From positions 3,534,001 to 3,598,000 of the forward strand of contig NZ_AP022591.1 in assembly GCF_010731795.1 (NCBI RefSeq): a stretch of 64,000 bases of DNA, in the 5' to 3' direction. Made by a program: the position numbers and the translations under genes. The DNA comes from Mycolicibacterium celeriflavum. Its GTDB lineage: Bacteria; Actinomycetota; Actinomycetes; Mycobacteriales; Mycobacteriaceae. The notes beneath the pieces were generated by a model. The model searched no databases. It was not told the origin of the DNA and saw nothing but the letters and a program-made list of their open reading frames with translations. Positions 55,526 through 63,825 of this stretch are shown piece after piece (the stretch's first letter is position 1; every line of letters begins with the position of its first letter).

Positions 55526-56590
55526 TCAGCCCAGGCCGGGGACGATGTCGCCGAGCTTGAAGGTGACGGGATGCTCGAGTTGTTCGTAGGTGCAGGAGCG
55601 GGGGTCACGGTCGGGCCGCCATCGGTTGAATTGTGCGGTGTGGCGGAACCTTTCGCCCTCCATGTGGTCATAGCGCACCTCGACAACAAGTTCGGGTCGC
55701 AGCGGCACGAACGACAGGTCCTTGCCGGCGTTCCAGCGTGACCCCTCGTTGCGGCGGGGCGTGCGATCGCCGACCATGTGTGCGGCCCAGTTCCATGGGT
55801 GCTCGTCGAATGTCGTTACCAGCGGCTGCAACTCGGTGAAGAGTTCGCGACGCCGGGCCATCGGGAAAGCGCCGATGACGCCGACGGATGCGAGCGTCCC
55901 GTCGTGCTTGTAGAGCCCGAGCAGCAGCGAACCGATCGCATCCTCGCCGGATTTGTGCACCCGGTAGCCGGCGACCACGCAGTCCGCGGTGCGTTCGTGC
56001 TTGATCTTGAACATCACGCGCTTGTCCGGCTGATACGTGAGGTCCAATGGCTTGGCGATGATGCCGTCGAGGCCCGCGCCTTCGAACTCGTCGAACCAGC
56101 GGCGTGCGGTGGCCAGGTCGGTGCTCGCCGGCGTGACGTGGAACGACTGGCCGGTGTCGGTGAGCGCGTCGACGAGCGCGGCGCGCCGCTGCGTGAACGG
56201 TCGGCCGGTGTAGTCGCTTTCGCCGAGCGCGAGCAGGTCGAACGCGATGAACGATGCCGGGATCTGTTCGGCAAGCATTCGCACCCGGCTGGCGGCGGGA
56301 TGCAGGCGCAGCTGAAGCGCCTCGAAGTCCAGGCCGTGGTCGGTCGCGATGATGATCTCGCCGTCGATGACGCAGCGATCGGGGAGTTCAGCCTTGGCTG
56401 CTTCGACCAGCTCGGGGAAGTACCGGGTCATCGGTCGCTCGTTGCGGCTGCCCAGCTCGACTTCGTCACCGTCGCGAAAGCAGATCGACCGGAAGCCGTC
56501 CCACTTCGGTTCGTAGGAAGCGTCGGCTGGAATCGATGTGACCGATTTGGCCAGCATCGGCGACACCGGAGGCATCACGGGCAGGTCCAT
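55526..56590 (-). CDS. ligC: ATP-dependent DNA ligase LigC
   Basis: The 354-residue ligase has the nucleotidyl lysine in EPKWDGFR, the motifs GSRNERPM and DGEIII, and the late KIKHERTADCVV. The C-terminal OB domain ends in KLGDIVPGLG. It lacks LigD's polymerase and nuclease domains and matches Rv3731 in size. LigC-type ligases act as back-up enzymes in base-excision or break repair. The start MDLPVMPPVSPML at 56590 is chosen over an upstream extension. Confidence 0.92.
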   Translation of the reverse strand: MDLPVMPPVSPMLAKSVTSIPADASYEPKWDGFRSICFRDGDEVELGSRNERPMTRYFPELVEAAKAELPDRCVIDGEIIIATDHGLDFEALQLRLHPAASRVRMLAEQIPASFIAFDLLALGESDYTGRPFTQRRAALVDALTDTGQSFHVTPASTDLATARRWFDEFEGAGLDGIIAKPLDLTYQPDKRVMFKIKHERTADCVVAGYRVHKSGEDAIGSLLLGLYKHDGTLASVGVIGAFPMARRRELFTELQPLVTTFDEHPWNWAAHMVGDRTPRRNEGSRWNAGKDLSFVPLRPELVVEVRYDHMEGERFRHTAQFNRWRPDRDPRSCTYEQLEHPVTFKLGDIVPGLG

Positions 56591-56792
56591 CGGCCCCATT
56601 GTGGCATCAGATCGGCGTTGAGAAGGCACAAAATGCCGCGAAACGTCTTGGCTGTACGGCGTTTTGCGACTGCTCGGAGTGAAACGTCACCAATGAGGAT
56701 CGGCTCTTTTCCCTCCGCGCAAGTGCCACTTAGGACGGCGGCGCCGAGCCATGTCGATGTCCCGCCGTGGCACCTGCGCTCTTACCCAAGAT

Positions 56793-56820
56793 AATTTAAA
56801 GGGCTATAGTCATTTAAATC
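56793..56820. promoter_or_regulatory. Shared AT-rich operator, copy 1 (before ctaD)
   Basis: AATTTAAAGGG (56793-56803), six bases, then TCATTTAAATC (56810-56820). It fits the motif AATWTAAAGGR-N6-TCMKYTAAATM found also at 58594 and 63167. A -10-like TATAGT (56805-56810) lies in the centre, and TTACCC lies five bases upstream. Such low-GC DNA is unusual in this window. The rest of the gap from the ligC start shows no other clear element. Confidence 0.78.
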
Positions 56821-56848
56821 GGTGAACTGATCGCGGGAGGTGGCGCAG

Positions 56849-56896
56849 ATGGCGCACGAGATCGCCCATCACCGTGTCCTTCCGGCGGCGACGTGA
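56849..56896 (+). CDS. Putative 15-residue leader peptide coupled to ctaD
   Basis: ATG 56849 opens a short frame with the sequence [15 protein letters not shown]. It has GGGAGG eight bases upstream, whereas the ctaD start has no ribosome site of its own. Its stop TGA (56894-56896) overlaps the ctaD GTG (56893-56895). It may drive ctaD translation by re-initiation. Three His in 15 residues is notable but may be chance. Confidence 0.45.
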   Translation: MAHEIAHHRVLPAAT

Positions 56897-58587
56897 TTAC
56901 GGTCGTCGAACTGACACCGCCCCGGCCATTCCCGCCCCGAGGAGGAGTCAAGGGTTCGTTCGTATACCGGATGGTGACTACCACAGACCCGAAGCTGCTG
57001 GGAATCATGTACACCGCCACCTCGGTCGGCTTCTTCTTGGCCGGCGGTTTGATGGCGCTGCTTATGCGCTCGGAGTTGACCGCGCCGGGGTTGCAGTTCC
57101 TTTCCAACGAGCAGTACAACCAGCTATTCACCATGCACGGCACGATCATGCTGTTGCTGTATGCGACGCCGGTCGTGTTCGGATTCGCCAATTGCATTCT
57201 GCCGCTTCAAATTGGGGCGCCCGACGTGGCGTTCCCGCGGTTGAACGCGCTCAGCTACTGGCTCTATCTGTTCGGCGCACTGATCACTGTAGCTGGTTTC
57301 ATCACCCCTGGCGGGGCGGCTGACTTCGGGTGGACCGCCTACAGCCCGCTCAGCGACGCTTTGCATTCGCCCGGCGCAGGCGCCGATCTGTGGATCATGG
57401 GCCTGGCCATCGCCGGTTTGGGGACCATCCTGGGCGCGGTCAACATGATCACCACCGTGGTTTGCATGCGCGCACCGGGGATGACGATGTTTCGGATGCC
57501 GATCTTCACCTGGAACATCCTGGTCACGAGCATCATGATCCTCATCGCATTCCCGCTGTTGACCGCCGCGCTGCTCGGCTTGGCGGTCGACCGGCACCTG
57601 GGTGCTCACATATACGACGCGGCCAACGGTGGAGCGATCCTGTGGCAGCACCTGTTCTGGTTCTTCGGCCACCCCGAGGTCTACATCGTCGCGATCCCGT
57701 TCTTCGGCATCATCACCGAAATCGTTCCGGTGTTCAGCCGCAAACCGGTCTTCGGCTACACCACCATGGTGTACGCGACCGTGAGCATCGCAGCCCTTTC
57801 GACCGCCGTCTGGGCCCACCACATGTTCGCCACCGGTGCCGTACTTCTACCCTTCTTCTCGTTCATGTCGTATCTGATTGCGGTTCCCACCGGGATCAAG
57901 TTCTTCAACTGGATCGGCACGATGTGGCACGGGCAGTTGACGTTCGAGACTCCAATGTTGTTCTCGGTCGGCTTCATGCTCACCTTTCTACTGGGGGGAC
58001 TGTCCGGCGTCATGCTGGCCAGCCCGCCGATCGACTTCCACGTCACCGACACCTACTTCCTGGTCGCGCACTTCCACTACGTGCTGTTCGGCACAATCGT
58101 TTTCGCGACCTTCGCCGGCATCTACTTCTGGTTCCCGAAGATGACAGGCCGCCTGCTCGATGAGCGGCTGGGGAAGCTGCACTTCTGGCTGACGTTCATC
58201 GGATTCCACACCACCTTCTTGGTGCAGCACTGGCTGGGTAACGAAGGTATGCCGCGTCGCTACGCCGACTATCTGTCCACCGACGGATTCACCACGCTGA
58301 ACATCGTGTCGACCATCGGGGCGTTCACGCTCGGCGCTTCCATGCTGCCGTTCATCTGGAACGTCTTTAAGAGCTACCGCTATGGCGAGGTCGTCGTCGT
58401 CGACGACCCGTGGGGCTACGGCAGCTCCCTGGAATGGGCCACCACCTGTCCACCGCCACGGCACAACTTCATCGAATTACCCAGGATTCGCTCGGAGCGA
58501 CCGGCTTTCGAATTGCACTATCCGCACATGTCCGATCGGATGCGCGCCGAATCTCACATCGGCCGGAAGTCTCACTCGCCCAGCTAA
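56893..58587 (+). CDS. ctaD: Heme-copper oxidase subunit I, CtaD-like
   Basis: The 564-residue protein has the subunit I core with about 12 helices. It carries the low-spin heme His in TMHGTIMLL, the CuB His/cross-linked Tyr and K-channel segment in [12 protein letters not shown] in [10 protein letters not shown], the heme His pair in HFHYVLFG, and the D-channel Asp in [12 protein letters not shown]. No subunit II, III or IV, assembly factor or cytochrome gene is near, so it probably supplements or replaces the main CtaD. It starts with GTG 56893, apparently coupled to the short leader frame. Two related operators lie before it and before the next gene. Confidence 0.88.
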   Translation: MITVVELTPPRPFPPRGGVKGSFVYRMVTTTDPKLLGIMYTATSVGFFLAGGLMALLMRSELTAPGLQFLSNEQYNQLFTMHGTIMLLLYATPVVFGFANCILPLQIGAPDVAFPRLNALSYWLYLFGALITVAGFITPGGAADFGWTAYSPLSDALHSPGAGADLWIMGLAIAGLGTILGAVNMITTVVCMRAPGMTMFRMPIFTWNILVTSIMILIAFPLLTAALLGLAVDRHLGAHIYDAANGGAILWQHLFWFFGHPEVYIVAIPFFGIITEIVPVFSRKPVFGYTTMVYATVSIAALSTAVWAHHMFATGAVLLPFFSFMSYLIAVPTGIKFFNWIGTMWHGQLTFETPMLFSVGFMLTFLLGGLSGVMLASPPIDFHVTDTYFLVAHFHYVLFGTIVFATFAGIYFWFPKMTGRLLDERLGKLHFWLTFIGFHTTFLVQHWLGNEGMPRRYADYLSTDGFTTLNIVSTIGAFTLGASMLPFIWNVFKSYRYGEVVVVDDPWGYGSSLEWATTCPPPRHNFIELPRIRSERPAFELHYPHMSDRMRAESHIGRKSHSPS

Positions 58588-58593
58588 AGTGCT

Positions 58594-58621
58594 AATATAA
58601 AGGATAAACGTCCTCTAAATA
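58594..58621. promoter_or_regulatory. Shared AT-rich operator, copy 2 (before the glyoxalase-like gene)
   Basis: AATATAAAGGA (58594-58604), six bases, then TCCTCTAAATA (58611-58621). The left half is identical, and the right half matches nine of eleven bases, to the copy at 63167-63194 read on the other strand. It ends one base before ATG 58623, so it would overlap the transcription start. Confidence 0.82.
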
Positions 58622-58622
58622 G

Positions 58623-59162
58623 ATGGGTAAGTCCATGGGTACCGAACCTCAACCGGCAACAAATGGGGCAACGGTTGCATCGGCTCTGATTCGGGTGGCT
58701 GAACTGGAGCGGTCGGTCAACTTCTACCGCGATGTGTTCTCCTGCAGTGTCGCCATCCACGAGGAAAACACGGCTCTGCTGTTGACGCCGGACGGGTTTC
58801 AGATATATCTGCACTCGACGGGCCAACCGCGGCGGCCCCCACTCGCCTCACTCGGAGTTCAGTACCTCATGTGGGCCACCGACAGCGAAGCCGAATTCGA
58901 GCGGCTGGCCGGACGTCTGCGGGTCCACGATCAGGACACCTATCAGTACACCGAGAACGAGATGTCGTTCGTTGAGGGCTGTGACCCCGACGGTGGCCGG
59001 GTCTTCGTCGCTCATCCCAGTCCGAGCCGGCGTCCGCGACAGCTGATCGCGTCACGGCTGCGGGGGGTCGTCCGCCCACGGTCGGAGCGAACTTTGCAGC
59101 GTCTGCGAATCCCGCGCCGCCGCAGAATCGTTGAGACGGCGCCGTCGTCGGTCGGTTCCTGA
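58623..59162 (+). CDS. VOC/glyoxalase-fold protein
   Basis: The 179-residue protein has a single VOC module (about residues 18-125) with ALIRVAELERSVNFYRDVF and FVEGCDPDGGRVFVAHPS. The basic C-terminal tail (many Arg after residue 125) is unusual for the family and might bind nucleic acid or an acidic partner. Metal ligands are not all clear. Start 58623 sits one base after the operator; 58635 is an alternative with a better leader. It follows ctaD after 35 bases. Confidence 0.78.
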   Translation: MGKSMGTEPQPATNGATVASALIRVAELERSVNFYRDVFSCSVAIHEENTALLLTPDGFQIYLHSTGQPRRPPLASLGVQYLMWATDSEAEFERLAGRLRVHDQDTYQYTENEMSFVEGCDPDGGRVFVAHPSPSRRPRQLIASRLRGVVRPRSERTLQRLRIPRRRRIVETAPSSVGS

Positions 59163-59177
59163 CAGTTCTCTATTCCC

Positions 59178-59780
59178 TCATGGTCGAGCGTGGGTGCCGG
59201 CGAGTGCGAAGAACTCCTGGCGTGATCGAAGATCTTCCCGCAAGGCCCCCAGCAGTGTGGAAGTGATGGTTGCCGATCCGGCGGCGTGAACGCCGCGCAG
59301 GGTCATGCAGCTGTGCTCGGCTTCGATGACTACTCCGACACCGCGGGGCTGGAGCTCGTTATCGAGCCAATCGGCGATCTGTTTGGTCAGCCGTTCCTGG
59401 CATTGCGGGCGGCAGGCGAAGTGTTCGGCGACGCGGGCCAGCTTTGATAGCCCGATGATGCGTTCGCCCGGTAGATACCCGATGTGCGCTATACCGACAA
59501 ACGGCAACATGTGGTGCTCGCACACCGATCGCACGGGCAGGTTGCGGGAGATGACGAGTTCGTCGTATCGCTCGTCGTTGGGAAAGGTGGTCAGGTCAAA
59601 GCTCCGAGGGGTGAACAGTTCCGCATAGGCGCGCGCCATCCGTCCGGGTGTGCCCGCGAGACTCTCTGAATCAAGTGAAATTCCGAGGGCGCTCAAGAAT
59701 GCGGTCGCGGCTGCTTCGGCGGCAGCCAGATCCCTCTCGGGAGAGGGATGCACGAGTTGCAGCGCGGCGCTGGAGTGCAT
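59178..59780 (-). CDS. folE: GTP cyclohydrolase I FolE
   Basis: The 200-residue enzyme opens GTP to dihydroneopterin triphosphate. It has VCEHHMLPFVGIAHIGYLPG with the zinc Cys and His, LSKLARVAEHFACRPQCQERL, and the second Cys region HSCMTLRGV. The ATG at 59780 has AAGGAAA six bases upstream. As part of an accessory cluster, it may be an additional copy rather than the housekeeping one. It is divergent from the transaldolase. Confidence 0.93.
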   Translation of the reverse strand: MHSSAALQLVHPSPERDLAAAEAAATAFLSALGISLDSESLAGTPGRMARAYAELFTPRSFDLTTFPNDERYDELVISRNLPVRSVCEHHMLPFVGIAHIGYLPGERIIGLSKLARVAEHFACRPQCQERLTKQIADWLDNELQPRGVGVVIEAEHSCMTLRGVHAAGSATITSTLLGALREDLRSRQEFFALAGTHARP

Positions 59781-59825
59781 GGCGGTTTCCTTCCGCGAGA
59801 CGCTGCGCCCGGGCGGGGCGTCGCC

Positions 59826-59859
59826 ACTTCGTTGTAGGACCAACTTCGTTGTAGAACCA
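59826..59859. repeat. Tandem 17-base repeat in the folE-tal gap
   Basis: ACTTCGTTGTAGGACCA (59826-59842) is followed at once by ACTTCGTTGTAGAACCA (59843-59859), with one mismatch. Immediately after, AACCAAAC (59855-59862) pairs with GTTTGGTT (59921-59928) before the tal start. This suggests a double operator in the divergent gap, different from the ctaD-type motif. Confidence 0.7.
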
Positions 59860-59928
59860 AACGAAACTAGTTTTAGATTCTGCCGCTCGCACCTATTTGT
59901 CAATACTTTTTGGTGTTAGAGTTTGGTT

Positions 59929-61041
59929 ATGACCACGACACGGCTCGAGCGGCTCCTTACCGAGCAGCGGCAAAGCCCGTGGCTCGACAACCTCACCCGT
60001 GGATATCTTCGCGACGGCACATTGGCCGACTTCGTCGCTGCCGGGATACGCGGGGTGACGGCCAATCCGACCATCTTGGCGAGAGCCATCCAGGCCTCCG
60101 AACTGTATGACGAGCAGTTCTGCGCGCTCGCCGAGGCCGGCTGTTCGGTCGAGGATGCCTATTGGGAACTGGCGGTGCAGGACGTCACCGATGCCCTGGC
60201 GGTGTTGCGTCCGACCTACGACAATTCGGTCGGCAGTGATGGTTTCGTGTCGATCGAAGTCGCCCCGGAGTTAGCCCGGGAAACGGTGGCCACGGTCGCC
60301 GCCGCCGCCCGACTGCATGAGCGCATCGACCGCCCCAACCTTCTGGTGAAGATCCCTGCCACCGCAGAGGGCATTCCTGCGATCACAGCTTTGATCGGGC
60401 GGGGCCTGAGCATAAACGTCACCCTGATCTTCTCCCTGTCTCGCTATGAGCAAGTGATCGAGGCCTATCTGCGGGGCGTGGAAGCGCTTGCCGATCGCGG
60501 TGGCGATCTCGCGGCGGTTCGCAGTGTCGCGTCCTTCTTCGTCAGCCGTGTCGACACAGAGGTCGATCACCGACTGGAGGCGTTCGCCGGCGCGGACGCC
60601 ATGGCATTGCGCGGTAGGGCCGGCATTGCCCAGGCGCGCCTGGCCTACCGGATGTTCCGCGACCGATTCGCCGGCCCGCGATGGGAGAAACTCGCCGCGT
60701 CCGGGGCTCACCTGCAACCGCCGCTATGGGCATCGACGTCGACGAAGAACCCCGACTATCCCGACACCCTGTACGTCGACAGCCTCATCGGCCCCGACAC
60801 GATCAACACGATGGCCGAGACCACCATCGCCGCATTCGAGGACCACGGCACCGTCACGCGGACCCTCGACACCGGTATCGCCGAGGCGACCCGTGTCATG
60901 CATGACCTGCGCGTTGTCGGCGTGGACATGGACGACGTCGGGCACTCACTCGAAGACGAAGGTGTCGCAGGCTTCCATCGGTCATTCGCCGATCTTCTAG
61001 ACACCTTGCGCGACAAAGCACGTCAACTGACGCAGCTTTGA
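59929..61041 (+). CDS. tal: Transaldolase
   Basis: The 370-residue enzyme transfers dihydroxyacetone units between sugar phosphates of the pentose phosphate pathway. The Schiff-base Lys is in NLLVKIPAT, with GVTANPTIL at the N-terminal side and ASTSTKNPDYPDTLYV near the phosphate site. ATG 59929 is used. It is divergent from folE and followed 25 bases later by the FAD reductase gene. Confidence 0.92.
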   Translation: MTTTRLERLLTEQRQSPWLDNLTRGYLRDGTLADFVAAGIRGVTANPTILARAIQASELYDEQFCALAEAGCSVEDAYWELAVQDVTDALAVLRPTYDNSVGSDGFVSIEVAPELARETVATVAAAARLHERIDRPNLLVKIPATAEGIPAITALIGRGLSINVTLIFSLSRYEQVIEAYLRGVEALADRGGDLAAVRSVASFFVSRVDTEVDHRLEAFAGADAMALRGRAGIAQARLAYRMFRDRFAGPRWEKLAASGAHLQPPLWASTSTKNPDYPDTLYVDSLIGPDTINTMAETTIAAFEDHGTVTRTLDTGIAEATRVMHDLRVVGVDMDDVGHSLEDEGVAGFHRSFADLLDTLRDKARQLTQL

Positions 61042-61066
61042 TCCGGTGCGCTGCAGCGAGGAGGAG

Positions 61067-62353
61067 ATGAACGTGAGCGCACAGCAGACTTTTATCATCG
61101 TGGGCGCCGGACTGGCCGGAGCGAAGGCCGCAGAGGCGCTGCGCACCAATGGTTTCGGTGGAAGGATCGTTCTCATCGGCGAAGAAGACGACCGCCCGTA
61201 TGACCGACCGCCTCTGTCGAAGGGGTACCTACTGGGCAACACCGAGCGGGAAAAGATCTACATCCATCCCGCGCAGTGGCACACCGAGCACGACGTCGAC
61301 CTGCGCCTGGGCACCCGTGTTACCGAAATCGACTGCGCTGCGCACGAAGTGAGTACAGCATCCGGAGACAAGCTCGGCTACAACAAGTTGCTGCTGGCCA
61401 CCGGTTCCTCGCCCCGACGGCTTGATGTGCCCGGTGCAGACCTTGCGGGTGTGCATTATCTGCGCAGAGTCGCCGACAGCGAGGCCTTGCAGGCAGCGTT
61501 CGCCTCGGCGCAGCGGGTAGCGATCATCGGCGCCGGGTGGATCGGCCTGGAGACGGCCGCCGCCGCCCGGGCCGCCGGTTGCCACGTGACTCTCATCGAA
61601 CGGGAACCGCTGCCGTTACTGGGCGTGCTCGGCGCGGAGGTGGCCGAAACGTATGCGGCTCTGCACCGTGCGAACGAAGTCGAGTTGCGGCCGAGTACGG
61701 GCGTGGCCGAGATCATCGGCGCGGATACGGTGACCGGCGTGCGCCTGGCCGACGGCGAAGTCGTGCAGGCAGACGCGGTCGTGATCGGCATCGGCATCGC
61801 CCCCAATATCGAACTGGCCGCGTCGGCCAGGCTAGCGATCGACAACGGCGTCGTCGTCGACGAACATCTGGCCACCACTGACCCCGACGTATTCGCCGCG
61901 GGCGACGTCGCCAACACGTACTACCCGTGGTTGGGCACCCACCTGCGACTCGAGCACTGGTCGGCCGCCCTCAACCAGGGGCCTGTAGCAGCTGCGAACA
62001 TGATGGGTGCCCACGACTCGTACGACAAGCTGCCCTATTTCTTCTCCGACCAGTACGACAGCGGCATGGAGTATTCGGGCTATGTGCCGCGCAACGGTTA
62101 CGACTCGGTCGTCTTCCGTGGCGATGTCGCGAGCGGCGAGTTCATCGCCTTCTGGCTGAAGGCCGGAAGGATTCTGGCCGGCATGAACGTCAACACCTGG
62201 GACGTTGCCGACGACATCGAGGCGCTGGTGCGCTCCAAAACGCAACCCGACCCATCGAAGTTGGCCGATCCCGGGGTGCCGTTGTCGGATCTAATCGATC
62301 AGCGCCTTTCGCGCAGCGCCAAGATGGCAGCCACCGACCCGGCTGGCCGGTAA
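61067..62353 (+). CDS. FAD-dependent ferredoxin reductase-like oxidoreductase
   Basis: The protein of about 428 residues has the FAD motif FIIVGAGLAGAKAAEAL, the NAD motif VAIIGAGWIGLETAAAA, and the FAD-contacting ATTDPDVFAAGDVA. It is a rubredoxin/putidaredoxin reductase type, which passes electrons from NAD(P)H to a small iron-sulfur protein. No ferredoxin gene is in the window. ATG 61067 is given, but GTG 61073 has the better-spaced GGAGGAG site. Confidence 0.88.
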   Translation: MNVSAQQTFIIVGAGLAGAKAAEALRTNGFGGRIVLIGEEDDRPYDRPPLSKGYLLGNTEREKIYIHPAQWHTEHDVDLRLGTRVTEIDCAAHEVSTASGDKLGYNKLLLATGSSPRRLDVPGADLAGVHYLRRVADSEALQAAFASAQRVAIIGAGWIGLETAAAARAAGCHVTLIEREPLPLLGVLGAEVAETYAALHRANEVELRPSTGVAEIIGADTVTGVRLADGEVVQADAVVIGIGIAPNIELAASARLAIDNGVVVDEHLATTDPDVFAAGDVANTYYPWLGTHLRLEHWSAALNQGPVAAANMMGAHDSYDKLPYFFSDQYDSGMEYSGYVPRNGYDSVVFRGDVASGEFIAFWLKAGRILAGMNVNTWDVADDIEALVRSKTQPDPSKLADPGVPLSDLIDQRLSRSAKMAATDPAGR

Positions 62354-63145
62354 TCAGGTGGACGGTCGTAAAGCCCCCAACCTGGCGAGGCAGAGTTCCG
62401 GCTCGACGAACGGATCGAGCCTGGCAGTCAGTCCCTGTTCATGCGCATCGGCTTCTCCGGCAGCGGCCGCGGCGTGGTCGAGCAGTCCCTGCAGCACCCC
62501 CAGATGAACCCTGCAACCCACCTCGGGGTGAGCTCGGGCCAAATCCCTTACCGGGCAGGCGTGTAGGCGGATGACGCGCTCCCGGCCCACCATCTGTTCA
62601 CTGGTCGCAGACAGGGATGCCATCGGTTCGGATTCCGCGGCCAGTTCTGGCTCGAAACCCATGCGGTTGAATATTTCGGTGGCAAGTACCGCTCCTCGGT
62701 CCAGCGGGTCATCCACTTCCGATTCATCCGTTTTGTTCTGGGCGGCAGCGACTTCACTCTGAGACGCGGCGACTCGAGCGGCCCAGCGCTGTCCGGCGCG
62801 CTGGGCACGCCTCGCGCGGGTCTCCACCGTCTCTCCCAATTCCATCGCGAGGATCTCGGCGAGAGTCCGATAGTCGAGGCGTTCTGCGACGGCACGGTAC
62901 CCGGTGCGGGGACGACCGACACCGTCCCGGTACATCCGCGTGCGTTCGATCGCTCCAGCCTCGCACAACGCGTTCAGGTGGAACCGCACGGTCGTTACGT
63001 GAACCTGCAACTGCGCAGCTAGCTCTGCGGCATCGATCGCGGCGCCATGCTTGCGCACCATTTGAAGCACCCGTTCACGTTGGTGGTTGCGCGGCAAGTG
63101 ATCTCGCCGCTCCGCCACGGTCGTGGAGACTGTCTCCTCGTCCAC
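62354..63145 (-). CDS. SufR-like winged-helix regulator with three Cys, probable Fe-S sensor
   Basis: The 263-residue protein has an ArsR/DeoR-type winged helix (DAAELAAQLQVHVTTVRFHLNAL, split; residues about 35-60) and GAIERTRMYRDGVGRPRTGY. Its C-terminal part has CPVRDLARAHPEVGC and a later Cys (PELCLARLG), at residues about 197, 211 and 252. That resembles the three-Cys cluster site of SufR. It begins at GTG 63145 beside operator copy 3 and is the most likely factor for all three copies. Fe-S binding is an inference. Confidence 0.82.
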   Translation of the reverse strand: MDEETVSTTVAERRDHLPRNHQRERVLQMVRKHGAAIDAAELAAQLQVHVTTVRFHLNALCEAGAIERTRMYRDGVGRPRTGYRAVAERLDYRTLAEILAMELGETVETRARRAQRAGQRWAARVAASQSEVAAAQNKTDESEVDDPLDRGAVLATEIFNRMGFEPELAAESEPMASLSATSEQMVGRERVIRLHACPVRDLARAHPEVGCRVHLGVLQGLLDHAAAAAGEADAHEQGLTARLDPFVEPELCLARLGALRPST

Positions 63146-63166
63146 CCGGACCCTTACCCTTTCTTA

Positions 63167-63194
63167 TATTTAACGGATATAATTCCTTTATATT
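63167..63194. promoter_or_regulatory. Shared AT-rich operator, copy 3 (regulator/DUF5994 divergent region)
   Basis: On the minus strand it reads AATATAAAGGA-N6-TCCGTTAAATA. On the plus strand the centre is TATAAT (63178-63183), a perfect -10 for the DUF5994 operon, and TTACCC (63154-63159) lies upstream, as in copy 1. A repressor bound here would block this promoter and could also control the regulator gene. Confidence 0.82.
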
Positions 63195-63228
63195 ATCAGT
63201 AGCTTCTCAACGGGGAGGGGTAGAACGA

Positions 63229-63825
63229 ATGACCGTCCGTGGCTTGTCCGCGTCGCCCCGGTCAAAGCAGGACGTGCGCTCGCGCCGAGCGGGAACCGGA
63301 TATCTCCGCTTGCGGATGAAGCCGGCCCACGATCACGGCGGATTTGTGCAGGGCGCCTGGTGGCCTCGGACCGATCAACTGCACACCGAACTTCCGCATC
63401 TGCTTGCAGCCCTTTCGCCGCAGATCGGTCTCGTCGACCGGGTCATATTCGACGGAACCAGTTGGGCGTCAGCGGCGATGCGCATCGAGGTCGAAGACTG
63501 CAGCATCAATCTCGAGCGCGCCAGCTCCTCTTCGGCCAACACAGTGTCGATGATCGGCGAGGCCTTTGGTGCACTCGTGCTGCTGGTCGTTCCCCCCTAC
63601 ACAAATCCGGCTCGCGCGTACACGGCGGTGATGACGGCGTCGACGCTCGGCAACGTGTCGACTCCCGACGAATTGCTGGGAATCGGGCCGCAGCACGCGC
63701 AGGATCGCCGACTCGCGCTGTTGGCACACCAGCGTTGGGAGTCTGAAGGGGGAGCATTGCGCCACCTGGGCGGTACGCGCAGTGTCGGCATCGGTGGACC
63801 GCAGGAGGTGCAGCATGATCAGTGA
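63229..63825 (+). CDS. DUF5994 protein
   Basis: The 198-residue protein has the DUF5994 landmarks YLRLRMKPAHDHGGFVQGAWWPR, split, DQLHTELPHLLAALSPQIGLVDRV and SWASAAMRIEVEDCSINL. Function unknown. It starts at ATG 63229 with GGGGAGGGG upstream. The end overlaps the next gene by 11 bases. It is divergent from the SufR-like regulator. Confidence 0.82.
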   Translation: MTVRGLSASPRSKQDVRSRRAGTGYLRLRMKPAHDHGGFVQGAWWPRTDQLHTELPHLLAALSPQIGLVDRVIFDGTSWASAAMRIEVEDCSINLERASSSSANTVSMIGEAFGALVLLVVPPYTNPARAYTAVMTASTLGNVSTPDELLGIGPQHAQDRRLALLAHQRWESEGGALRHLGGTRSVGIGGPQEVQHDQ

